Source: JBBTWV01 sp038062615
Lineage (GTDB): Bacteria > Patescibacteriota > Gracilibacteria > UBA1369 > UM-FILTER-53-11
Assembly: GCA_038062615.1 (NCBI GenBank)
Contig: JBBTWV010000052.1
Location: 1-20,648 of the forward strand
Length of the DNA stretch: 20,648 bases
Direction: 5' to 3'
The notes beneath the pieces are model-generated. The model had not been told where the DNA came from. It searched no databases and saw only the letters and a list, made by a program, of their open reading frames with translations. Below, piece by piece: positions 1 to 6,204 of this stretch (position 1 is its first letter; the number at the start of each line of letters is the position of its first letter). The translations under genes were made by a program, and so were the position numbers.

Positions 1-19
1 CAAACTACATCCAATCACT

Positions 20-367
20 TCAGACAAGCTGTCTTAAGAAAGGGGTACTTGCCAAAATGATAAAATTCCAAATCTGAGTTGTGAAAAATGCGGTTATCAG
101 TATACCAACTATGAGATTTTTGAGTAAATCCCAATCAAATTGTTTTTTTACAATAATAGTTGGTAGAATCACTCTCCCGTTTTTAATCATTTGATCACGG
201 TCGAATTCTAATAAAATTCTCCCATTATCATTAGTAATTTTTCTAGGATATGGTGAGGAGTTTAGAAATGATGAGTTATACCAAAATGAATCAGGAAGCT
301 TTATTGTAAGATGAGCTTCTTTAAAGAAATTATTATTCACTATGTGTTTATGTATATCAGTATTCAA
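20..367 (-). CDS. Hypothetical protein with C-terminal membrane segment, possibly 5'-truncated
   Basis: I do not recognise this protein. The C-terminal third carries one hydrophobic segment (about residues 85-108, NLIVGILITAFFTTQIWNF) after a polar, probably beta-rich region, so it looks like a C-terminally anchored or tail-spanning protein. The only standard start in frame is a TTG at 365-367 with no ribosome binding site. The frame stays open upstream to position 577, and up to about position 490 the translation still looks like real protein (for example SPGQTYYFLLICKGKDDVF and SNTSGIYI), yet that stretch has no ATG, GTG or TTG. The gene is therefore either a short TTG-started ORF or the 3' remainder of a longer gene cut near the tmRNA-like repeat at 501-520. 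It is A+T richer than the genes to the right. Its stop is TGA. Confidence 0.45.
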   Translation of the reverse strand: MNTDIHKHIVNNNFFKEAHLTIKLPDSFWYNSSFLNSSPYPRKITNDNGRILLEFDRDQMIKNGRVILPTIIVKKQFDWDLLKNLIVGILITAFFTTQIWNFIILASTPFLRQLV

Positions 368-500
368 TATATAAATTCCGCTTGTATTACTTACAAATAC
401 ATCATCTTTGCCCTTGCAAATTAAAAGAAAATAATAGGTTTGACCAGGCGATTTTAATGTCTTTTGTGGCGGGAATTTTACAGTCCAACCTTTTTCATTG

Positions 501-520
501 GGTGGAGATGGGGGAAATCG
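501..520 (-). repeat. Second copy of the tmRNA 3' end (candidate att half-site or scar)
   Basis: These 20 bases match the 3' end of the tmRNA gene (654-673) at 19 of 20 positions and in the same orientation. The shared block covers the 3' side of the T-stem and of the acceptor stem. The ends of tmRNA genes are well-known integration targets for tyrosine-recombinase elements, and such elements leave a direct repeat of the gene end. No integrase is visible in the window, so this could be an old scar, an insertion-sequence end, or chance similarity of a G-rich stretch. Confidence 0.5.
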
Positions 521-583
521 GTCACAGGTCTCGGCCGTTCTTCTTGACTGCCGCTTTATTATATAGGAAAACGTCGTTCATCT

Positions 584-635
584 CTGAAATAAGCCATTCG
601 CTTCCATGTCCGTGAGCGCTCATGGCTTATTTCAG
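584..635 (-). repeat. Hairpin A: perfect 14-bp inverted repeat with a 24-nt structured loop, downstream of tmRNA
   Basis: The arms at 584-597 and 622-635 (CTGAAATAAGCCAT and its exact complement) enclose 24 nt. Read on the minus strand, in the direction of tmRNA transcription, the loop contains CGCT and AGCG, which can form an inner 4-bp stem around a 12-nt tip containing CATGGA. The hairpin begins 17 nt after the encoded CCA of the tmRNA, so it could act as a transcription terminator or 3' processing element. No U-run follows it. The loop matches hairpin B (6273-6357) at 19 of 24 positions without gaps, while the outer stems share no sequence. Confidence 0.7.
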
Positions 636-653
636 GATTCACTCGTTTTCTCT

Positions 654-673
654 GGTGGAGATGGGGGGAATCG
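654..673 (-). repeat. tmRNA 3'-end copy of the 20-bp direct repeat
   Basis: This is the partner of the repeat at 501-520 and lies in the T-stem and acceptor 3' strand of the tmRNA. The single mismatch is at the fifteenth base on the plus strand (g here, a in the other copy). The two copies are 153 bp apart and bracket hairpin A. Confidence 0.5.
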
Positions 674-895
674 AACCCCCGTCCAAGGATAAAGAACGGT
701 GCCGTGTACCATCGTAGGGCGTTTTAGGTTTTCGTCTTGGCGAATAGAAAACGTACAAAAAACTCGCCGAGCTTAAGCCGAAGGTTTAAGTTCCCCCGCT
801 GGCAACGGGTTCACCGAGCCTCATGAATTACGCCTCGATTCCTTATGAGACATGGGGAACCGAGACGTTCTCCGATAAAAATCAGAGAAGAAAAG

Positions 896-952
896 TTAGG
901 CATAAGCAGGGACCAAAGTCGCAGAAGCGGCTTCGTCTTCACGTGCGAATGC
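896..952 (-). other. tmRNA proteolysis-tag reading frame
   Basis: Reading the tmRNA from GCA at 952-950 to TAA at 898-896 gives AFAREDEAASATLVPAYA. A resume codon two codons later (GCA at 946-944) would give AREDEAASATLVPAYA. The frame is fixed by the alanine resume codon and the terminal stop. The composition (acidic and Ala-rich, ending in hydrophobic plus Ala) fits a degradation tag, but the last three residues are AYA and not the common LAA. The exact resume codon cannot be decided by eye. Confidence 0.7.
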
Positions 953-1127
953 AAGACTTAATTGCTTAGCAATTATTTTGCGCTAACGGATATGCCGGGG
1001 GACAGCGCGACCCCGTGATGGCGGAAACCGAACTTTCAAAGATCCCTGTCAAAAACCATGCATCCCCAATGCCGAGCCGTCGAGGCGAGGCTAGTAAATT
1101 AATGCGCCCAAAGGTGCAACCTTATGT

Positions 1128-1154
1128 ATTATACCAAAAAATAATGGCTTCCAA
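1128..1154 (-). promoter_or_regulatory. Promoter of tmRNA
   Basis: On the minus strand a perfect TATAAT (1133-1128) is preceded, after 15 nt, by TTGGAA (1154-1149); shifting by one gives TTTGGA with a 16-nt spacer. Transcription would begin near 1121, leaving a leader of about 54 nt before the mature tmRNA 5' end at 1067, to be removed by RNase P. The promoter sits in the gap after the transporter gene. Confidence 0.65.
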
Positions 1155-1176
1155 AAGCCCCAAAGTGCCAACGGCT

Positions 1177-1863
1177 CTAAGCGAAAATCATGCCGATTCC
1201 ATACGAACCGCCGGCCGCCAGTGCGCCAATCAATAATGTTTCCATTGCGCTCACAAAAATATTTTTCCCCGTGAAGCGCGTTTTATACGCACCGGCAAAA
1301 AGAAGCCCGCTCACAGAGAGAACAGCGCAAAGAAGAAATGACGAAGTGGGGAAAAAGTAGGGAACCGTAGGAATGAGTGAGCCTGCCAAAAAAGCCGTAG
1401 ACATCACCATCCCATTAATACCCGGCTCCGGCGGTTTTTGCGCAAATCCAAGTTCCTCCGTCATCATGGTATCCAGCCAAACCTTGGGATCGCTCGTAAT
1501 TTTATCCACCACATCGTCTAACAATTTTCCGCTAAACCCTTTAGCGGAATAAATGTCCCGAATTTCTTGCCGTTCAAGTTCCGGCACATGTTCCATTTCG
1601 TAAATTTCGCGTTTTTTTTCACGCTGGTACAGCTCCTTTTCGGACTTACTGCCAAGGTAGGTTCCAAGCCCCATAGAAAAAGCACCGGGAAAAACTACGG
1701 CTAATGCAGCCAAAAGTATGGTCTGACGGCCCACCATGCCGCCGGTAAGCCCCGCAATAACCGCGAAAGTTGAAACCACGCCATCGTTAAATCCAAAAAC
1801 CGCTTCCTTTAAAAACCCGCTAATTTTTACGTGAGCCTCAGGATGAAGCGGCTTCGTGTTCAT
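1177..1863 (-). CDS. VIT/CCC1-family iron (manganese) transporter
   Basis: This membrane protein of the VIT1/CCC1 family moves Fe2+ or Mn2+ out of the cytosol. Starting from ATG 1863 it has 228 residues. The first membrane helix carries the family signature FGFNDGVVSTFAVIAGL (about 23-39) and helix 2 follows at about 49-70. A charged cytosolic segment rich in Glu (about 74-140, with EIYEMEHVPELERQE) corresponds to the metal-binding loop between helices 2 and 3. Three more helices lie at about 150-170, 174-192 and 204-226, giving the expected five. The frame extends to 1950, deep into the upstream DHH gene, so a later start is more likely: ATG 1887 (GGAG directly abutting it) or ATG 1863 (GGAG three bases before it). 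Either way it overlaps the DHH gene (26 bp from 1863), which implies co-transcription and possible translational coupling. Family confidence is high; the start is uncertain. Confidence 0.88.
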   Translation of the reverse strand: MNTKPLHPEAHVKISGFLKEAVFGFNDGVVSTFAVIAGLTGGMVGRQTILLAALAVVFPGAFSMGLGTYLGSKSEKELYQREKKREIYEMEHVPELERQEIRDIYSAKGFSGKLLDDVVDKITSDPKVWLDTMMTEELGFAQKPPEPGINGMVMSTAFLAGSLIPTVPYFFPTSSFLLCAVLSVSGLLFAGAYKTRFTGKNIFVSAMETLLIGALAAGGSYGIGMIFA

Positions 1864-2830
1864 GCGCTCCAATTCTAATCTTCTCATCTCCTTCAAGCAA
1901 ATGGCCCGGAAGAGAAAATCCCGCTGCCTTTTTGTGTCCGCCTCCACCAAATATTCCCGCCAAGCGCGAAAGATCCATGTGCTCGGTGCGCGTCCTAAAA
2001 GACCCCTTTAAAGTTCCCGCACGATCTTCATAAAGGAGACAGCAAAACTCGCCCTCAGGAATAGAATTCAAATAATCAATGGCACCGGTGGTGTCATCGG
2101 GCTTGGCCTCAGCCGCTTCAAAATCTGCCTTTTTCACAACAGAAACCGTCATTTTTTTGGAATTAACGTGTGCACCTTCCAAAATTTTCCCATAAATTTT
2201 GAGCTGAGGAACCGGCATAGTGTGGAACTGCCGCCGCGCAATGGTTTTAAAATCCGCGCCCTTCCAGACTAATTGTGATGCTGTTTCTAAAACCTCCGGC
2301 GAGGTGTTGGAGTGCATAAACGAGCCTGTGTCGTAGTACAAGCCGTGCAGCAAACAGGTGGCAATGTGCCGGTTAATGGTGAGTCCGCAAAATTTCATAA
2401 ATCCATAGACGATTTGGCAAGCCGCTGCAGAATCGGGATCCACGATATTAATAGCGCCAAAAAAATCATTGCTGGCATGATGATCAATATTGATGACCGG
2501 CGGTGTGCCGCTAAAAAGTTCCGGCTTTTTTTCATGGAACTTCACCATGCTTTTGGCGCCGCAGTCCACCGTTACAATAAGATCCGCCCAGTATTGGTCA
2601 AAATCTTGTACGTACTCTTTAAACTCCGGCAAAAAATCGGCGCTTGCGGGTGGAGCATCTACGCAGGCAGAAATAACCTCTTTATTCCACTGGTATTTAA
2701 GCGCATGCCTCAGGGCTAAATTGGCCCCCACGGTATCTCCATCCGGCCCGCGGTGAGAAATAATAATAATTTTTTGAGCTTTTTGCAGGAGCTCTTTGGC
2801 CGGTGCGTAAAAAATTTCGCTGTTCGACAT
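1838..2830 (-). CDS. nrnA: DHH/DHHA1 phosphoesterase, NrnA-like (nanoRNase / pAp phosphatase)
   Basis: This is a cytosolic Mn2+-dependent phosphoesterase of the DHH superfamily. NrnA-type members degrade 2-5 nt RNA oligomers and dephosphorylate pAp. The 330 residues are close to the usual length. Catalytic motifs are visible in order: SHRGPDGDTVG (H26, D30, D32), TVDCGA (D89), NIDHHAS (D116-H117-H118) and GLYYDTGSF (D167). The C-terminal DHHA1 substrate-binding motif FGGGGHKKAAGF lies at 294-305. The start is ATG 2830, eight bases after a TATAAT. The neighbours are the Fe-S assembly genes upstream and the iron transporter that overlaps its 3' end. Cyclic-dinucleotide phosphodiesterase activity is an alternative within the same family. 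Confidence 0.92.
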   Translation of the reverse strand: MSNSEIFYAPAKELLQKAQKIIIISHRGPDGDTVGANLALRHALKYQWNKEVISACVDAPPASADFLPEFKEYVQDFDQYWADLIVTVDCGAKSMVKFHEKKPELFSGTPPVINIDHHASNDFFGAINIVDPDSAAACQIVYGFMKFCGLTINRHIATCLLHGLYYDTGSFMHSNTSPEVLETASQLVWKGADFKTIARRQFHTMPVPQLKIYGKILEGAHVNSKKMTVSVVKKADFEAAEAKPDDTTGAIDYLNSIPEGEFCCLLYEDRAGTLKGSFRTRTEHMDLSRLAGIFGGGGHKKAAGFSLPGHLLEGDEKIRIGAHEHEAASS

Positions 2831-2838
2831 AAGAAAAA

Positions 2839-2867
2839 ATTATAAGCTAAAAAAACCAAACATTCAT
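2839..2867 (-). promoter_or_regulatory. Candidate promoter of the DHH gene, leaderless
   Basis: A perfect TATAAT (2844-2839 on the minus strand) ends eight bases before the ATG at 2830, so transcription would start at or one base before the start codon. Seventeen bases upstream is ATGAAT, a weak -35 that resembles the TTGAAT of the rhs promoter. The -10 is convincing; the -35 is not. Confidence 0.5.
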
Positions 2868-2904
2868 CCTTTTGGACTTGCAAGATCGGTGGAGGGGCGT
2901 GCGA

Positions 2905-3291
2905 TTAACTAAATGATTTTCCGCAAGCGCAGGCACGCGTAGCGTTGGGGTTGTTTACTTTAAGACCCGTGGCCTCCAACGAGCTAATGAACTCAATGGT
3001 GCTGCCGTCAATGAGTCCGAGTGATTCGTCGGAGAGGAAAATTTTCTGCCCGTGTACATCAAAAGTTTTTTCGCCATCAGCGGCTTTTTCTTGGAATCCC
3101 ATGAAATATTTGTAGCCCGCACAGCCGCCTGGAACGACTTCAATTTTAAGACCCCAGCTTTCTTGGCCTTCTTTTTTAAGCAATGACTTTACATAATCGC
3201 TGGCTTCTTTGGTCATCTGCAAGCCGTTTTTGGCTTTTACCGGTTTCGTATTGATCGGCGTTACGGCGCCACCATCTCCGCAGCAAGACAT
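2905..3291 (-). CDS. A-type iron-sulfur cluster carrier (HesB/IscA/ErpA family)
   Basis: A-type carriers receive Fe-S clusters from the assembly scaffold and pass them to apo-proteins in the cytosol. The three conserved cysteines are present: C57 in PGGCAGYKY, and C121 and C123 in the C-terminal CACGKSF motif. The 128 residues are about 20 more than usual because of an N-terminal extension with its own cysteine pair (MSCCGDGG). Only 16 bp separate it from the stop of nfu, so the two are probably co-transcribed and cooperate in cluster delivery. No Shine-Dalgarno sequence precedes the ATG, only the pyrimidine run TTTTCCT. Which subfamily (IscA, ErpA or SufA) cannot be told from sequence alone. 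Confidence 0.92.
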   Translation of the reverse strand: MSCCGDGGAVTPINTKPVKAKNGLQMTKEASDYVKSLLKKEGQESWGLKIEVVPGGCAGYKYFMGFQEKAADGEKTFDVHGQKIFLSDESLGLIDGSTIEFISSLEATGLKVNNPNATRACACGKSFS

Positions 3292-3307
3292 AGGAAAATA
3301 TTAAAAA

Positions 3308-3571
3308 TTAATCATTCACCAAAAGCAGCTGAATATCCTCATCCGGAAACTCCTCATTAATAGCATTTTGCACGCCATATTGGAGCGTCATACTGGAGGC
3401 CATGCAGCCAACGCAGGCACCGTGAAGTTTTACCTTGAGGACTTTTTCCGGCGTCAGTTCCACAAGTTCAATCTCGCCGCCATCCATCTGTATAAAAGGA
3501 CGGATCTTATCGTCTATGCACTTTTGGAGACGATCAAAAAGTGATAAAGGAGTTGTTGGGGTAGCAGTCAT
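3308..3571 (-). CDS. nfu: NifU C-terminal-domain protein (Nfu-type Fe-S scaffold/carrier)
   Basis: This is a small Nfu protein that binds a bridging [4Fe-4S] cluster between two subunits and hands it on. The hallmark is the C-x2-C in GACVGCMASS (C53 and C56), preceded by the typical IRPFIQMDGGEIELV segment. I prefer ATG 3571 (87 residues) to the ATG at 3577, because a perfect TATAAT at 3585-3580 would place the transcript start at about 3573, downstream of the longer start. It is the first gene of the block with the A-type carrier (16 bp gap) and probably with the DHH and transporter genes beyond it, although the DHH gene has its own -10. Confidence 0.9.
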   Translation of the reverse strand: MTATPTTPLSLFDRLQKCIDDKIRPFIQMDGGEIELVELTPEKVLKVKLHGACVGCMASSMTLQYGVQNAINEEFPDEDIQLLLVND

Positions 3572-3579
3572 ACGCATGG

Positions 3580-3607
3580 ATTATAGCAGAAAACGGCTTC
3601 TTGAAAA
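3580..3607 (-). promoter_or_regulatory. Promoter of nfu, leaderless
   Basis: On the minus strand TTTTCA (3607-3602) is followed after 16 nt by TATAAT (3585-3580), which ends eight bases before ATG 3571. The predicted transcript would start one or two bases before that ATG, the same spacing as for the DHH gene. If correct it rules out the ATG at 3577. Confidence 0.6.
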
Positions 3608-3638
3608 GGCTAAGGGCGGCCATTTTTCGGAGTTGAGT

Positions 3639-3667
3639 TTTAAACCCTTTACCCTGTACCCTATACC
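3639..3667 (+). promoter_or_regulatory. Candidate promoter of the O-antigen-ligase-like gene
   Basis: TTTAAA (3639-3644), a 17-nt spacer and TATACC (3662-3667) end six bases before ATG 3674. Each box is a moderate match. The region between them has three TACCC-like units in tandem (3650-3668). The geometry again predicts a transcript with almost no leader, divergent from the nfu promoter. Confidence 0.4.
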
Positions 3668-3673
3668 CGCTGC

Positions 3674-5575
3674 ATGAAATACTTCCTTTTTCTTCTGATA
3701 TTAGCGGTTGAAGCTTTTGCCCTCGCCAATCGTGGCGGCGGACCACTCCTGGCCCATCTTTTTCTTACCGGCATGACGTTTGGTTCTCTTTTATTATGTT
3801 TTATTTTGCGTGTGCCGTTTCGCTTTCGTTTTGGTTTGACGGAGGTGAGTTATATTATCTTCCTGGCTCTTTTTGGCGTCTCGATTATTACTGGCCTCAC
3901 CCCCGATTTTGGGCTTAACGAACTGCTTTTATTTGCCAATGGTGGACTCCTCTTATTCCTTTTTTCCGGCCTAGAATTTACTCGGCGCCAGCTTCACTGG
4001 TTTTCTGTCGGGCTCATCTCGCTCGCCCTTGCCGATACACTCATCGGATTTTTTATTTACACCCAGACGCCTTTCCCGCGCTTTGCCGGTACCTTTATAG
4101 ATCTCGCCGCGCCGTATACTTCATTTGGGAATGATTTTGCCAACTTCTTACTGCTCATCCTGCCCATTTCTGCGTGGCAATTTTTCAAGCGGCACGAGCG
4201 CCGCACCACCACTTTGCTGAGCGGTTTAACATTCGCCATCCTTCTAAGCGGATTTTTGCTGAGCTTCTCTCGCGGGGTTTGGCTCAGCGCTTTCACGGTA
4301 TTGTTGCTCGTCGTAATTTGGGCCGTCATCAAAAAAAACTCAAAGGATTTTTTATGGAAAATATTTGCGATGCGGCTTTTGGGTGTACTGCTCGTAACAG
4401 TTCTTCTCGTCTCATCACTCCAGTCGCTACGCGCACAGGAATTCCAAACCAATTCGTTTTTTAAAAAAGTAACGATGAGCGCTGATGAAGGTAGCGCATC
4501 GGCGTCGGAGCGCATTCAGTTTTGGAAAGGTGCGGTGAAAATTATGGGCGATCATCCATTTTTGGGCGCCGGCGTGTTGAGTTTTAAATATTTATATCCG
4601 CGCTATCAAGAAAGGTTCGGCGTGAACTGGGATCATCCACACAATCTTTTTTTGAAGATCGGAGTGGAGAATGGCACTCCATCTGCGGTTGTCTTTGTTC
4701 TCTTTTTGATTGGCGCTGCCATCGTTCTTCTTGGCTTCTTTTGGCGGAATCCTTGGCATCCGGTTTTATTTTTCGTATTGGGATCCCTTGGAGCATTTGG
4801 CCACAACCTTGTGGATTACAACTTCATTGTTGCCAACTTTACGCTCTTCATGGTTTTTATCGGATTTGGTTTGTCGTTTGCACGACAAGAGAAATCGTCA
4901 AAAATTTCTTGGCTACCTTTAAGTATTTTAACCATCATAAGCTTTTGCTTTTTGATGCTTGGGTTCCACGAAGCCTTCTATAATATTCCTTTTAAGCGCG
5001 GCCGCGCTGAGCTTGCCAATAAAGAGTACCAACGTGCCGCCGAGCTCCTGGAAAAATCTCAAAAACTTTTCTTTGACCGCGATCTTGCCACCTATCTCTC
5101 GCGTGCGTACCTGGCTCAGTATGAAAAAACGAAAGATCCACTGTGGCGTAATAAGGGGCGCGACATGCTTTTGGTACAGGCGCCAAAAAGTGTTGATGCC
5201 GAGCTTTCGTCTCGTCTGGGTGATATTTACTTAGAAGATAAAGCTTATTTGCAGGCAGAAGAGCAGTATGAGAAAGCCCTGGAACTCGATCCCCAAAATA
5301 ATTTTAAATATTATTTTGATGTCCTTTCTCTTCAGCAGTTGTTGCGCAAACCACTGGACGCGGCGTTGCGAGAAAAAATTCTCGCCCTCCTTGCCGAATA
5401 TAAAACAGCGCTTCGTGAAAATCGGCACGTGACCATCATTACTAAAAATCCGCTCTATGCTTCTAAGCTCTACGAGTTTTTAAAGATGCCAAAAGAACAA
5501 AAAGAAATTGATGCGATTTGGTTTGAAGAGCTTTTGAAGTTTGCCGCTCTGTACGGTCCTATTCCTACCCCATGA
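3674..5575 (+). CDS. O-antigen ligase / Wzy-like integral membrane protein with C-terminal TPRs
   Basis: The 633-residue protein is a polytopic inner-membrane enzyme of the O-antigen ligase (WaaL/Wzy_C) superfamily. Such enzymes join or polymerise lipid-linked glycans on the outer face of the membrane. About ten hydrophobic helices fill residues 1-430. The large external loop holds the family motif WDHPHNLFLKIGVENG (about 319-334, with H321 and H323), and an Arg-bearing FSRGVWLSAF motif lies earlier, near residue 200. Residues about 440-630 are soluble and form tetratricopeptide repeats (GDIYLEDKAYLQAEEQYEKA, about 515-534), a common arrangement in these proteins. In a cell without classical LPS it would act on another surface polysaccharide or glycoprotein. 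Its TGA stop overlaps the rdgB ATG by 4 bp (ATGA), so the two are translationally coupled. No Shine-Dalgarno sequence is visible. Confidence 0.85.
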   Translation: MKYFLFLLILAVEAFALANRGGGPLLAHLFLTGMTFGSLLLCFILRVPFRFRFGLTEVSYIIFLALFGVSIITGLTPDFGLNELLLFANGGLLLFLFSGLEFTRRQLHWFSVGLISLALADTLIGFFIYTQTPFPRFAGTFIDLAAPYTSFGNDFANFLLLILPISAWQFFKRHERRTTTLLSGLTFAILLSGFLLSFSRGVWLSAFTVLLLVVIWAVIKKNSKDFLWKIFAMRLLGVLLVTVLLVSSLQSLRAQEFQTNSFFKKVTMSADEGSASASERIQFWKGAVKIMGDHPFLGAGVLSFKYLYPRYQERFGVNWDHPHNLFLKIGVENGTPSAVVFVLFLIGAAIVLLGFFWRNPWHPVLFFVLGSLGAFGHNLVDYNFIVANFTLFMVFIGFGLSFARQEKSSKISWLPLSILTIISFCFLMLGFHEAFYNIPFKRGRAELANKEYQRAAELLEKSQKLFFDRDLATYLSRAYLAQYEKTKDPLWRNKGRDMLLVQAPKSVDAELSSRLGDIYLEDKAYLQAEEQYEKALELDPQNNFKYYFDVLSLQQLLRKPLDAALREKILALLAEYKTALRENRHVTIITKNPLYASKLYEFLKMPKEQKEIDAIWFEELLKFAALYGPIPTP

Positions 5576-6204
5576 AGCTGCTCATCGCCACGCAAAATCC
5601 AGGAAAATTTGCCGAGATTTCGGAGGTTTTAAAATCCGTTTCGGATCTTCAGCTTTTTTCTTTGGTCGAGCTTAAATTACATGATGAAGTGGAAGAACAT
5701 GGCGAAACCCACGAAGCCAACGCCATGTTAAAGGCGCAGTATTTTTTCAAAAAAACGGGTCTCCCTACTTTGGGCGAGGATTCTGGCATTGAGGTGGATG
5801 CTTTCCCGGGAGAATTAGGAGTGCAGACTCGTCGCTGGGAAGGGCTTGCAAAAGCCACCGATGAGCAGTGGGTAAAATATTTTTTGGAGAAGATGGAAAC
5901 ATTTCTGCCATCAAGGCGCGGTGCTAAATTTATTTGCTATGCGGCTATTATTTTAGATGAAAAAAGTTTTGGAAATCCTTTTATTTTCTCCGGCGAGACG
6001 CGCGGCGTTATTACCGAAAAACTTGAGGCGCCGCTTAAAGCGGGAATTCCTATTTCATCTTGTTTTCGTCCGGATGGCTTTGAAAAAGTTTACGCGGCGC
6101 TCACCGTTAATGAGAAAAATCGCGTGAGCCATCGAGGCAAAGCCATGGCAAGCGTACGGGATTTTTTAGCACAAAAAAGTATAATGGAAAAAATCGGGGT
6201 GTAG
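5572..6204 (+). CDS. rdgB: Non-canonical purine NTP pyrophosphatase (RdgB/HAM1, ITPase)
   Basis: This house-cleaning enzyme hydrolyses dITP, ITP and XTP to the monophosphate plus PPi, keeping deaminated purines out of DNA and RNA. Family signatures are visible: IATQNPGKFAEI at the N-terminus (T-x-N-x-x-K), LGEDSGIEVDAFPGELGVQTR (about 68-87, catalytic E69-D70) and the C-terminal SHRGKAM. The 210 residues are near normal. The 5' end overlaps the preceding gene by 4 bp. The 3' end runs into the downstream tRNA: the TAG stop at 6202-6204 is formed by tRNA bases 8-10, and the last codons (KSIMEKIGV) look like an extra tail reading up to it. Confidence 0.93.
   Translation: MKLLIATQNPGKFAEISEVLKSVSDLQLFSLVELKLHDEVEEHGETHEANAMLKAQYFFKKTGLPTLGEDSGIEVDAFPGELGVQTRRWEGLAKATDEQWVKYFLEKMETFLPSRRGAKFICYAAIILDEKSFGNPFIFSGETRGVITEKLEAPLKAGIPISSCFRPDGFEKVYAALTVNEKNRVSHRGKAMASVRDFLAQKSIMEKIGV
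6180..6185 (+). promoter_or_regulatory. -10 box for tRNA-Pro inside rdgB
   Basis: A perfect TATAAT lies inside the last codons of rdgB, nine bases before the mature tRNA 5' end. This would start transcription only about three bases before the tRNA. I see no convincing -35 at 16-18 bp, so the tRNA may also depend on read-through from rdgB. Confidence 0.45.

Larger units (their letters stand above)
653..1067 (-). ncRNA. ssrA: tmRNA (ssrA)
   Basis: Transfer-messenger RNA rescues ribosomes stalled on mRNAs without a stop codon and tags the nascent peptide for proteolysis. On the minus strand the 5' end GGGGATG (1067-1061) pairs over 7 bp, including one G-U, with CATCTCC near the 3' end, followed by discriminator A and an encoded CCA (655-653). 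The T-arm GGGGGTTCGATTCCCCC lies just inside. A short reading frame ending in TAA sits in the middle (896-952). At 415 nt it is somewhat longer than the E. coli RNA (363 nt). It is a one-piece tmRNA with its own promoter, lying 109 bp downstream of the transporter gene on the same strand. Confidence 0.95.

Noticed and set aside
382..615. Plus-strand open frame of 77 codons near the left edge
   Set aside because: It runs through the tmRNA-like repeat and hairpin A on the opposite strand to the better frame, with an unconvincing composition.
1015..1236. Plus-strand open frame of 73 codons over the tmRNA 5' part
   Set aside because: It is antisense to the tmRNA, its promoter and the end of the transporter gene, so it is a chance frame.
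2312..2719. Plus-strand open frame of 135 codons
   Set aside because: It is antisense to the catalytic core of the DHH phosphoesterase, whose motifs are complete in its own frame.
2872..2900. GGTGGAGGGG stretch as another tRNA-end-like repeat
   Set aside because: Only about ten G-rich bases match the tmRNA end and no T-arm sequence follows.
4057..4515. Minus-strand open frame of 152 codons
   Set aside because: It is antisense to the membrane part of the O-antigen-ligase-like gene; the basic, Ser/Arg-rich composition is typical of a complementary-strand shadow.
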